Positions 1-5,938 of a stretch of 6,951 nt of DNA are shown here, piece by piece. How positions within the stretch are numbered: the stretch's first letter is position 1; every line of letters starts with the position of its first letter. Both the position numbers and the translations under genes were made by a program. The notes under the pieces are model-generated. The model searched no databases. It was given only the letters and a program-made list of their open reading frames with translations, and was not told the DNA's origin. The DNA comes from Clostridiales bacterium. GTDB lineage: Bacteria > Bacillota > Clostridia > Oscillospirales > Acutalibacteraceae. Where the stretch lies: positions 1-6,951 of the forward strand of contig JAAZGX010000159.1 in assembly GCA_012511005.1 (NCBI GenBank), given 5' to 3'.

Positions 1-383
1 GAAACGGTTATAGCGCCTATGGGATAAACTGCTACTGAAGCATTCTTCTTTATAAGCTCTAATTCTATATTAAGGTTACTAAGGCTATCGGGTACGGGTG
101 AGAGGTTAGGCATAGCACAAACACCGGTGAAACCGCCCTTTGCCGAAGCCGCAGTACCGCTTTTAATTGTTTCTTTATATGAAAAACCCGGCTCTCTAAG
201 ATGAACATGAGCGTCCAAGAGACCGGGAAATATATAACAATTATTTAAATCATAAATTAAAGAGCCTTCCGCTAAAGAAACATACGGGGAAATATCTGAA
301 ACAACGCCACCCTCGATAGAAACATCATTTTTAGAAAAGCGGCCGTCAAGGAAAACAAAAGCGTTTTTCAAAATGTATTGCAA
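1..383 (-). CDS. pyrC: Dihydroorotase, class I (N-terminal part, runs off the window)
   Basis: Dihydroorotase is a cytosolic metal-dependent amidohydrolase that interconverts carbamoyl-aspartate and dihydroorotate in de novo pyrimidine synthesis. Only the first 127 codons are here; the gene continues past base 1. Reading the minus strand gives a small N-terminal beta domain, then PGLLDAHVHLREPG at about residues 53-66, which holds the metal-binding H-x-H pair (H59, H61) and substrate-binding R63. TGVCAMPNLSPVPDS follows at about 86-100, matching the family's MPN-x-x-P-V-x-D stretch. The start is chosen as TTG at 383-381: an in-frame TAA at 396-398 leaves no ATG or GTG upstream, and AAGGGGG lies 7 bases before the TTG. 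A sigma-A promoter sits just upstream, so the gene probably has its own transcript despite lying downstream of the iron-sulfur operon. Other cyclic amidohydrolases (hydantoinase, allantoinase) share parts of the motif; the L-R-E-P-G and MPN motifs favour dihydroorotase. Confidence 0.9.
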   Translation of the reverse strand, partial: MQYILKNAFVFLDGRFSKNDVSIEGGVVSDISPYVSLAEGSLIYDLNNCYIFPGLLDAHVHLREPGFSYKETIKSGTAASAKGGFTGVCAMPNLSPVPDSLSNLNIELELIKKNASVAVYPIGAITV

Positions 384-409
384 CCCTATACCCCCTTAAC
401 CTAAACGCT

Positions 410-438
410 ATATTATCACAGACAAAATGCTATGTCAA
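410..438 (-). promoter_or_regulatory. Sigma-A promoter of pyrC
   Basis: On the minus strand TTGACA (433-438, perfect -35) is followed after 17 bases by TAATAT (410-415) within TGATAATAT; GATAAT is an alternative -10 with a 15-base spacer. Transcription should begin near 403, giving a leader of about 20 bases with the AAGGGGG ribosome site. The short leader leaves no room for a PyrR-type attenuator. Confidence 0.7.
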
Positions 439-467
439 TACATTTTTCAGCTTTTTTCAACTAATTT

Positions 468-1412
468 TTAATTACATCTGCCGCCCCATTTTGCAGTTAC
501 GGTGCCGCCGTTTAGAACAGAAACGATAGTACAACAATTTGCACAACCGCCGCAGACAGCGCTTTTCATTTCCCAGTCGTCAATGTTCCCTTTAATTTCA
601 CGAAAAGATGATTTGCCGTTGTTTTTATTGACTGTCTTCTGCGCTATAACGGCAGCGCCCCAAGCTCCCATAACATCATAATATTCTGGTACTGTGACTG
701 TCATATCAAGCGCCTTTTCAAACGCGCGCTTAATTCCGGTGTTTGCAGCCACGCCTCCTTGAAACAAAACGGGACCCTCAATCTTTTTGCCGCTTGCAAG
801 GTTGTTTAAGTACCCTCTTACGAGTGCGTCGCAAAGCCCTGAAAGGATATCCTCAATACAATAGCCCTCCTGCTGCCTGTGTATCATATCAGACTCCGCA
901 AAAACCGCGCACTTACCGGCGATTTTTACGGGGTTTTTCGCTTTAGCCGACAGACTGCCAATCTGTGAAACAGGAATACCGAGTCTTAACGCCTGCCTAT
1001 CAAGAAATGAGCCGGTGCCGGCAGCACAAACGGTATTCATATTAAAGTCTACGACACAGCCGTCTTTTAAAAATATAATCTTAGAGTCCTGCCCGCCAAT
1101 CTCAAGTACGGTTCGCGCATTTTTATCTGTTATAAGAGCGGCGGTGCCGTGTGCGGTTATCTCGTTTTTCACAGCATCAGCATTAACTATTGCCGCCGCT
1201 ATTTTGCGCCCGCTGCCCGTTGCGCCCGCGCCGCAGATTTTTATGTCCTTATTCGTGTTTGAAAGTACTGCATCGTACCCTTTAATCACGCTTTTCATAG
1301 GTGAGCTTTCTGTTTTTAAGTAGACTTTATTTACAATGCTTTTGTTGTCGTCCATAAGCACAAGCTTTGTGCTGACAGAGCCGACATCAATCCCAAGCCA
1401 AAGGTTTTGCAT
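468..1412 (-). CDS. BadF/HgdC-type ATPase, 2-hydroxyacyl-CoA dehydratase activator-like, with Cys-rich tail
   Basis: A 314-aa member of the BadF/BadG/BcrA/BcrD family (ASKHA/actin-like ATPases). Known relatives such as HgdC (component A) are oxygen-sensitive homodimers that bridge one [4Fe-4S] cluster and push electrons into a partner enzyme on ATP hydrolysis. Visible motifs: phosphate-1 loop GIDVGSVSTK (7-16), GAGATGSGR (61-69), EITAHG (84-89), LEIGGQDSK (103-111), NTVCAAGTGSFLD (126-138) with C129, GKCAVFAESDMIH (166-178) with C168, and FQGGVAAN (217-224). C129 and C168 match the two cluster-ligand positions of HgdC. HgdC-type proteins are about 260 aa; here an extra tail carries C287, C290, C293, C294 and C313 (CGGCANCC...GGRC), resembling Cys-rich segments of the fused DUF2229 activases. 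The ATG directly abuts the upstream gene's TAA, with GGAGG at 1424-1428 inside that gene, so the two are translationally coupled. The activase class is secure; its target reaction is unknown. Confidence 0.92.
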   Translation of the reverse strand: MQNLWLGIDVGSVSTKLVLMDDNKSIVNKVYLKTESSPMKSVIKGYDAVLSNTNKDIKICGAGATGSGRKIAAAIVNADAVKNEITAHGTAALITDKNARTVLEIGGQDSKIIFLKDGCVVDFNMNTVCAAGTGSFLDRQALRLGIPVSQIGSLSAKAKNPVKIAGKCAVFAESDMIHRQQEGYCIEDILSGLCDALVRGYLNNLASGKKIEGPVLFQGGVAANTGIKRAFEKALDMTVTVPEYYDVMGAWGAAVIAQKTVNKNNGKSSFREIKGNIDDWEMKSAVCGGCANCCTIVSVLNGGTVTAKWGGRCN

Positions 1413-2468
1413 TTAACTTTTCGCCTCCAATAAATCATAAAATGCCTCTATGCGCGTAACATACCCAGATGTCCCCGATAATTCGTCAAGCACAAGAGAA
1501 AGGAAAGGAAAGTCATATTCACGAGACATATTAGAAAGAACGGTATTAGCTGCGACTTCAGGCATACAGTTGAGCGGATGAACCTGTATAATCCCGTCTA
1601 CCGTATTAGACCACATAGACGCATAGCCGACAGTCTGCCTTGCAAATCCGCCTATGCCTTTTGGTATATGCGGCTTTGAATACCATCTCCAGCCGAAAGG
1701 GGTATAAACGAGCTTGTCCTTAAACCATTTACTTATAGTCATAGAGCGTTCACTATATGCACCCATATTAGCAAGCTGCTTTTGCAAATTATAATTAGCG
1801 TCACTGTCTATTGTAGTATAAATATCCCCGACAATACCAACGGCAAAGATTTTTTGCCTTTCGCCTATAAAGCTTTCGGCCTTTTTATAAGAAGACTCTA
1901 TTATATTAAGAAGTTCTCGAAAACTTTCGGCATTGTTTAACAGGGTATTTACATCCTCTTCAAATGCGTTAAACTCTTTCCTCTCAGTTTCGTTTTCAAT
2001 AGTAGAGCGCACGAGCAAAAGGCGGTTTTCAAGCTTATCAAGCATATGGCAGCTTTTTGCTCCGTCAAAAATAGGGGAGGCAATTTCAGAAAGGCTCTTA
2101 CCCGACTCTTTCTTTATTAAACTAAGCGTATGTTTTAAGCCGTCTTTATTTGGCTCTACTCTTAACATATTAATAGGTATAGAGTTTTCAATAAATGCAA
2201 GCTCAATCATTTGTGAAAAACAACCGAACAGGCACGGTCCTACGCCTCCTAAAAATACGGCTGTGTCTGCTCCCTTATTTGAAGCCTCTAAAAAGTTGCC
2301 AAGAATAATTTTAAGAGGTAAACACGCGTCCGCGGGCGCGTATCTGCTGCCTAACGAAACGGTGTTTTTTGTCGTTTTAGGCGGCATAATAAACGGCACA
2401 CCCCATTCACGCATTAAAACGGAAAGCAAAACAGACAAGTTGCCAAAGTTCGGAAATGTTAATATCAT
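1413..2468 (-). CDS. HgdB/COG3581-like iron-sulfur protein (2-hydroxyacyl-CoA dehydratase-related)
   Basis: A 351-aa protein resembling the C-terminal part of the large 'CoA-substrate enzyme activase' proteins (COG3581), distantly related to the HgdB/FldC subunits of 2-hydroxyacyl-CoA dehydratases. No signal peptide or membrane segment is evident, so it should be cytosolic. Signature stretches: ADACLPLK (46-53) with C49; FLGGVGPCLFGCFSQ (72-86) with C79 and C83; GIVGDIYTTID (211-221), like the family's G-(E/D)-x-Y-V-x-x-x block; HPLNCMPE (297-304) with C301; and LDELSGTSGYVTRIEAFYDLLE (328-349). C49, C79 (or C83) and C301 are candidate iron-sulfur ligands by analogy with the three ligating cysteines of HgdB-type subunits. 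The ATG overlaps the preceding gene's stop by four bases (ATGA). The only ribosome site is a weak AAAGGA about 12 bases upstream, so coupling probably drives translation. The substrate is unknown; the protein could be an enzyme, a reductase-type electron acceptor or a regulator. Confidence 0.85.
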   Translation of the reverse strand: MILTFPNFGNLSVLLSVLMREWGVPFIMPPKTTKNTVSLGSRYAPADACLPLKIILGNFLEASNKGADTAVFLGGVGPCLFGCFSQMIELAFIENSIPINMLRVEPNKDGLKHTLSLIKKESGKSLSEIASPIFDGAKSCHMLDKLENRLLLVRSTIENETERKEFNAFEEDVNTLLNNAESFRELLNIIESSYKKAESFIGERQKIFAVGIVGDIYTTIDSDANYNLQKQLANMGAYSERSMTISKWFKDKLVYTPFGWRWYSKPHIPKGIGGFARQTVGYASMWSNTVDGIIQVHPLNCMPEVAANTVLSNMSREYDFPFLSLVLDELSGTSGYVTRIEAFYDLLEAKS

Positions 2469-3373
2469 ACCGTTACTCTGTCCTTTATCATATCAATAAA
2501 CGCTTCAAGCCGCGTATCAAGCCCCGTTGCCGCCGTATGCTCATCAAGGGAGATTTCCATAAACGGCTTGCCGCTTAAAATTCCTACATATTTTTTCGTT
2601 AGCGGCACGATAAATGAATCGGGTCCGCAGCCGAAAGCCGAAAGATAAATATATCCATCAATTTCATCTGCCTTAGTTTCACAGGCGGCGGCAAGTCCTG
2701 TTGCTTGTTTTCCCGTTATCCAAAACGGCGTAACTGAAAGAGCGCGTGAGGCGGCAGAGGTTAAAAAAGTGTTATCAAAATAAGTGGATGTGATACATCG
2801 AATTCCAAGGCGGCGCAGTTTGTCTTTTATGTCCATATTTATTGATTTATCATCAACCACATACTTATGACCTAAAAGGCACACGGTATGTTGAAAATCA
2901 TTGTCGTCATTTTTCGCCTTTGAAACAGAATTAAACACTACTTTTCTATCATTATATAAAAGTGTTTTATTTAAGGCACTTTTTATATTAACCGCATTCT
3001 CATTAAGGAGAAGCCCTGTATTTGCGAAAAAGGACTTAAAATCCCCCGTAAATTCCGGAGAAATAAGTGGTATAACAGGCTTTAATGATGCTTGAAGCAT
3101 TTCGTTAACTCCAATTACTTTAGGACATGTGAAACTGCTTTTTCCGCATTTTATAATTTTGGGAGAAAAAATAAAGTCCGCCCCGGAAGAAATCAAACTT
3201 TGTGCGTGAGAATGATACATCTTTATGGGTAAACACGCCTCGTCACCGCATAAATATGAGGAATTTCCATTATGCTCAGAAAACACGCAGTCATGACCGA
3301 GATTTGTTAAAAAATATGTCCATAAGTCGCCGTATTCATAATAGTATAAAGCTTTTATTATTCCGATTTTCAT
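2465..3373 (-). CDS. COG3580-like protein (DUF2229, acyl-CoA dehydratase activase-related)
   Basis: First gene of the operon, 302 aa. It resembles the DUF2229/COG3580 segment of the fused activase proteins, often annotated 'CoA protein activase'; no member's reaction is known to me. Visible: a Rossmann-like start MKIGIIKALYYYEYGDLWTYFLTNLG (1-26); LCGDEACLPIKMYHSH (41-56) with C42 and C47; IFSPKIIKCGKSSFTCPKV (68-86) with C76 and C83; SAFGCGPDSF (245-254) with C249; and LDEHTAATGLDTRLEAFIDMIKD (276-298). The C-L-P-I-K block and the T-R-L-E-A-F-x-D end mirror those of the next protein (C-L-P-L-K and T-R-I-E-A-F-Y-D), suggesting the two are distant paralogues that pair. The ATG is preceded by GGGCGG with a five-base spacer. 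The gene ends by overlapping the next ATG by four bases. It is probably a cytosolic iron-sulfur protein. Confidence 0.85.
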   Translation of the reverse strand: MKIGIIKALYYYEYGDLWTYFLTNLGHDCVFSEHNGNSSYLCGDEACLPIKMYHSHAQSLISSGADFIFSPKIIKCGKSSFTCPKVIGVNEMLQASLKPVIPLISPEFTGDFKSFFANTGLLLNENAVNIKSALNKTLLYNDRKVVFNSVSKAKNDDNDFQHTVCLLGHKYVVDDKSINMDIKDKLRRLGIRCITSTYFDNTFLTSAASRALSVTPFWITGKQATGLAAACETKADEIDGYIYLSAFGCGPDSFIVPLTKKYVGILSGKPFMEISLDEHTAATGLDTRLEAFIDMIKDRVTV

Positions 3374-3402
3374 ATATACCGCCCTTTTTACATACTTTTA
3401 TT

Positions 3403-3433
3403 ATTTTAGGCATGTAACATGAAAAACATTCAA
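3403..3433 (-). promoter_or_regulatory. Probable promoter of the COG3580/COG3581/activase operon
   Basis: On the minus strand TTGAAT (3428-3433) and TAAAAT (3403-3408) are separated by 19 bases, longer than the ideal 17, so it would be a weak or regulated promoter. The spacer holds the 11-base inverted repeat CATGT-t-ACATG (3411-3421), placed where a dimeric regulator could bind. The position, between the upstream terminator and the first gene of the operon, supports a promoter here. Confidence 0.45.
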
Positions 3434-3450
3434 ATATAATAAATTTAATA

Positions 3451-3488
3451 AATAGAAAAAGCGACAAAGGAAAAAATCCTAAGTCGCC
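3451..3488 (-). terminator. Rho-independent terminator of the ABC transporter operon
   Basis: On the minus strand GCGAC (3487-3483) pairs with GTCGC (3465-3461). Inside, AGGA (3480-3477) pairs with TCCT (3471-3468) after a two-base mismatch on each side, closing a five-base loop. The stem is followed at once by TTTTTC and further T-rich sequence. It begins about 17 bases after the ATPase stop codon, so it ends the importer transcript before the iron-sulfur operon. Confidence 0.85.
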
Positions 3489-3504
3489 CATAGTTCGTAA
3501 AACC

Positions 3505-4068
3505 TTAGCCGATTGTTAATATTCTATCGGCAAGCAGGTTCGCGTGTTCCGGTATATGTGTTACCATAATAACAGTTTTTCCATTAAGCTCCTTTTTAAG
3601 CAGTGCGTTTATAAGTGATGCTGTTTTTTTGTCAAGCTCTCTTAAAGGCTCGTCAAGAAAGAAAATATCACCGCCGAAAGCTAAGGCGCGTGCAGTAGCC
3701 AACCGCCTTTTCATTCCGCCGCTCAGTTCATTCGGAAACTTATGCTTATCATCATAAAGCCCCGTTTGCCTTAAAAAGTATTCCGCTTTTTCTCTGTCAT
3801 CTGTTACGGCAAGAATATTCCCTAAAGCGTCATACCAAGGAAGCAGCCTATTTTCTTGAAAAATAAAAGATTGCCTTTGTGTTATGTCTCTCTTAATTTC
3901 TCCGAAATCAGGTAAAGTTAAGCCGCTCGCTAATCTTAATACCGTTGTTTTGCCGCAACCGGAGGCGCCTAAAAGGCACACGAATTCACCTTTTTTGAAT
4001 GTGACACTAAAGTTCTTCAGCACCTGTTTTCCGTCAAAGCTTTTTGAAACCTTGTCAAATTCAATCAT
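3505..4068 (-). CDS. ABC transporter ATP-binding protein, NitT/TauT (SsuB/TauB-like) type
   Basis: The ATPase that energises the importer encoded with it, acting on the inner face of the membrane. With the start at 4068 it is 187 aa. Walker A is GASGCGKTT (34-42), the Q-loop is Q71-E72, the ABC signature is LSGGM (115-119), Walker B is IFFLDE (135-140) with catalytic E140, the D-loop is around 142-146, and the switch histidine is H171. All catalytic parts are present. Relatives such as SsuB and TauB are usually about 240-260 aa; this one stops 16 residues after H171, so it lacks the usual C-terminal helices. The start was moved six codons inward from the first ATG (4086): AAAGGAGG lies between the two ATGs, 7 bases before the second, and MIEFDKVSKSF is the normal family beginning. 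The gene overlaps the permease by eight bases. A terminator follows. Confidence 0.93.
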   Translation of the reverse strand: MIEFDKVSKSFDGKQVLKNFSVTFKKGEFVCLLGASGCGKTTVLRLASGLTLPDFGEIKRDITQRQSFIFQENRLLPWYDALGNILAVTDDREKAEYFLRQTGLYDDKHKFPNELSGGMKRRLATARALAFGGDIFFLDEPLRELDKKTASLINALLKKELNGKTVIMVTHIPEHANLLADRILTIG

Positions 4069-4825
4069 ATGTCCGCCTCCTTTCATTTGCTTTTAAGGCA
4101 AAAAAGGAGAACAGCTTTTCTAAAAGAAAGCTAAGCGTTACAACCGTAACGGTCCAAGCGAAAAGCTTTGGTACTTCAAGGTATATTTTAGAATCATAAA
4201 GCCGTGAACCTATTCCGAAATGCGGGTTACATATGACCTCCGCCGCTGTGCCGGCTTTCCATGCCATGCCAAGCGCTGTGGCAGACGAGGACGAAAAATG
4301 CGGCAGTACAGACGGAATATAGAGTTTTTTAATCTTTTTCCCTTTGCTCATATTAAACGCTTTCGCCATCTCTAAAAGATTAGCGTCCGTCTCATTTATA
4401 GCAGTAAGAAAACTGCCGCAAACAATAGGTGTTACGATTAAAACGGATGTGAACACAGGGACTATGTCCCTGTTTACCCAAACCATAAGCAGTATTATAA
4501 ATGAGGCTATGGGCGTAGCTTTAATAACAGTAAGTAACGGAGACAGAAAAGCCGCAATCCACTTTGAAAGCTTTGTGACTACGGCTATAATTATGCCAAA
4601 AATAACTCCCATAAGAAATCCAAGAAGAATTCTTAAAATCGAGTAGCCGGAGGATATATAGTAGTCTGCCGTTTTCATCATTGACATGAGCGCCTTTATG
4701 ACTAAAAAAGGAGAGGGGAGCAGTACCTCAGAGCCTACAAAATACGATAACAACTCCCACACGGCAAGCCAAAGAACAGCTACCGATAAACTTCTTAAAA
4801 GCTTTTTAAGCTTTTGATTTTCCAT
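4061..4825 (-). CDS. ABC transporter permease, NitT/TauT (SsuC/TauC-like) type
   Basis: A 254-aa integral membrane permease of the binding-protein-dependent family. It should form a homodimer that takes the substrate from the binding protein and couples to the ATPase encoded next to it. Hydrophobic segments lie at about 13-31, 61-83, 88-115, 122-143, 180-198 and 219-243, consistent with six membrane spans. The cytoplasmic coupling (EAA) loop is visible at about 151-175, with L-E-M-A-K-A-F-N at 151-158, the invariant-type G162, and L-Y-I-P-S-V-L-P-H-F at 168-177. The K-A-T-P-I-A-S-F-I stretch (102-110) matches the P-x-x-A region of SsuC/TauC proteins. Length is normal. The ATG shares one base with the binding-protein stop (TAATG) and has no clear ribosome site of its own, pointing to translational coupling. 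The substrate cannot be read from the permease. Confidence 0.93.
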   Translation of the reverse strand: MENQKLKKLLRSLSVAVLWLAVWELLSYFVGSEVLLPSPFLVIKALMSMMKTADYYISSGYSILRILLGFLMGVIFGIIIAVVTKLSKWIAAFLSPLLTVIKATPIASFIILLMVWVNRDIVPVFTSVLIVTPIVCGSFLTAINETDANLLEMAKAFNMSKGKKIKKLYIPSVLPHFSSSSATALGMAWKAGTAAEVICNPHFGIGSRLYDSKIYLEVPKLFAWTVTVVTLSFLLEKLFSFFALKANERRRTYD

Positions 4826-5802
4826 TATTTCAAGTAATAAATATCATCGGCGGGAAGTCCTCCGCCTATTAAAGCAGCATTAAAACCGTCAAGAACTTTA
4901 TAAAAATCAACAAGTGCTGTTTTCATTTCATTACCCGTAATACAAACCATATTGCAATTAGGAATAGCCGCTTTTGCAATATCTTTCGCCATAATACCGT
5001 ATGTGTCAATAAGAGCGGCGGCATCGTCAACATTTTTATTTGCGTATTCAACAGATGACGCATATTCAGTAAGAAAGCTCTTTACAGCCGCCTCATTTTT
5101 ATTGATAAACTCTGTTCTTGCGACAATGGCGCCCATAGTAAGCTCAGAAAGACCCGCATCTTTCCATTCCTTTGTAAGGTCAAGCGCAACCCTAAAGCCA
5201 ATATCTTTAGAAATCAAGGTTGTGACAAAAGGCTCAGGAAGTATGCAAATATCGTAACTGCCCGAAGCGGCAAGGGAAACAGCCTCTGTATGCTCTGCGG
5301 CATAAGTGATTTCTGCAGAAGCGTCTGAAAACAGTTTTTGAATAACTGCCTCTGCTGTTGAGCCTTTGCCGGATGCTATAACTTTTTTACCGTTCAAATC
5401 AGATATACTTTTTATAGAATTGCCTTTTTCAAGCAGATACAGGACGCCTAAAGTATTTACGGCGATTATTTTGATATCTGCCCCACCCTTATTTTTTAAG
5501 GTTGCGGCAAGGTTAGTAGGAACGGCAGCCATATCTAAAGAGCCGCTAATTAACTGACCGGACATAGCATCAGGCGTGTTTTCGATTGTGAATATATACT
5601 TATTTGCGGATTTGTTTTCCTCGTTCTGTTTCATAAGATACGCGGCGCCCATGCCTGTGGGGCCTTTCAGAACGGCTAATTTAACAGTTGTTTTTTCCGT
5701 TTCGGAGCCGGATACGCCGGTGGTACCGCCATTGTTTCCGCCGCATGAGGCAAGAGCGAACAGCATAGTCAGTGAGATAATAAGACATAAGACTTTTTTC
5801 AT
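4825..5802 (-). CDS. ABC transporter substrate-binding lipoprotein, NitT/TauT-like
   Basis: A 325-aa lipoprotein expected to be anchored on the outer face of the membrane and to hand substrate to the permease encoded after it. The N-terminus MKKVLCLIISLTMLFALASC is a lipoprotein signal peptide with lipobox L-A-S-C, lipid-modified at C20, followed by a Gly/Asn/Thr-rich linker. The mature part has the periplasmic-binding-protein type II pattern: KLAVLKGPTGMGAAYLM (41-57), SGSLDMAAVPTNLAATL (86-102), a second lobe from about 131 (SISDLNGKKVIASGKGST), and ILPEPFVTTL (187-196) in the hinge or return region. It resembles the SsuA/TauA/NMT1-like or MqnA/MqnD-like binding proteins common in Clostridia, whose ligands are mostly unknown. 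ATG at 5802 is preceded by GGAGGAA, 8 bases away. It is the first gene of the operon, behind its own promoter. Ligand candidates (sulfonate, pyrimidine, aromatic acid) cannot be separated from sequence. Confidence 0.9.
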   Translation of the reverse strand: MKKVLCLIISLTMLFALASCGGNNGGTTGVSGSETEKTTVKLAVLKGPTGMGAAYLMKQNEENKSANKYIFTIENTPDAMSGQLISGSLDMAAVPTNLAATLKNKGGADIKIIAVNTLGVLYLLEKGNSIKSISDLNGKKVIASGKGSTAEAVIQKLFSDASAEITYAAEHTEAVSLAASGSYDICILPEPFVTTLISKDIGFRVALDLTKEWKDAGLSELTMGAIVARTEFINKNEAAVKSFLTEYASSVEYANKNVDDAAALIDTYGIMAKDIAKAAIPNCNMVCITGNEMKTALVDFYKVLDGFNAALIGGGLPADDIYYLK

Positions 5803-5825
5803 TTTTACAATTCCTCCGTTAATAC

Positions 5826-5841
5826 TCCGGATTTATCCGGA
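5826..5841 (-). repeat. Perfect inverted repeat in the leader of the ABC operon
   Basis: TCCGGA-TAAA-TCCGGA on the minus strand: each arm is itself a palindrome and the two arms also pair across a four-base loop. It lies between the predicted transcription start and the GGAGG ribosome site, so it could be an RNA hairpin near the 5' end of the mRNA or a DNA operator with two half-sites. No U-tract follows, so it is not a terminator. Confidence 0.6.
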
Positions 5842-5853
5842 AAATTCTTGTAA

Positions 5854-5882
5854 AGTATACACCATCCCCGCAAAAAATGCAA
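5854..5882 (-). promoter_or_regulatory. Sigma-A promoter of the ABC transporter operon
   Basis: On the minus strand TTGCAT (5877-5882) and TATACT (5854-5859) are exactly 17 bases apart. Transcription should begin near 5847, giving a leader of about 45 bases, too short for a TPP or similar riboswitch. It is divergent from the alaA promoter about 50 bases away. Confidence 0.75.
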
Positions 5883-5909
5883 CCATGCGAATAAACAAAA
5901 ATCTTTCTC

Positions 5910-5938
5910 TTGACTGCTTAAAATCCTTAAAGTATAAT
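5910..5938 (+). promoter_or_regulatory. Sigma-A promoter of alaA
   Basis: TTGACT (5910-5915), a 17-base spacer and a perfect TATAAT (5933-5938) make a strong sigma-A promoter. Transcription should begin near 5945, about 24 bases before the ATG, leaving a short leader with the AGAGGG ribosome site. The -10 box is embedded in a 20-base palindrome listed separately. Confidence 0.85.

Noticed and set aside
399..467. Terminator after the activator gene
   Set aside because: Only weak AT-rich pairing is visible and no GC stem with a U-tract, so the operon may read through into pyrC.
743..1323. Two plus-strand open frames opposite the activator gene
   Set aside because: Both lie wholly antisense to the ASKHA motifs of the activator and show no domain.
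1933..2499. Plus-strand open frame of 188 codons opposite the HgdB-like gene
   Set aside because: It mirrors the codon pattern of a convincing minus-strand gene, and its translation is Ser/Phe-rich without motifs.
3509..3530. CCGAT ... ATCGG inverted repeat at the end of the ATPase gene
   Set aside because: It lies within the last codons, has a long loop and no U-tract; the real terminator is just downstream.
4344..5557. Plus-strand open frames opposite the permease and the binding protein
   Set aside because: Antisense shadows; the minus-strand frames carry a lipobox, membrane spans and the EAA loop.
5803..5853. Possible riboswitch (for example TPP) ahead of the ABC operon
   Set aside because: The leader after the predicted start is only about 45 bases with one simple hairpin, too small for a known riboswitch.
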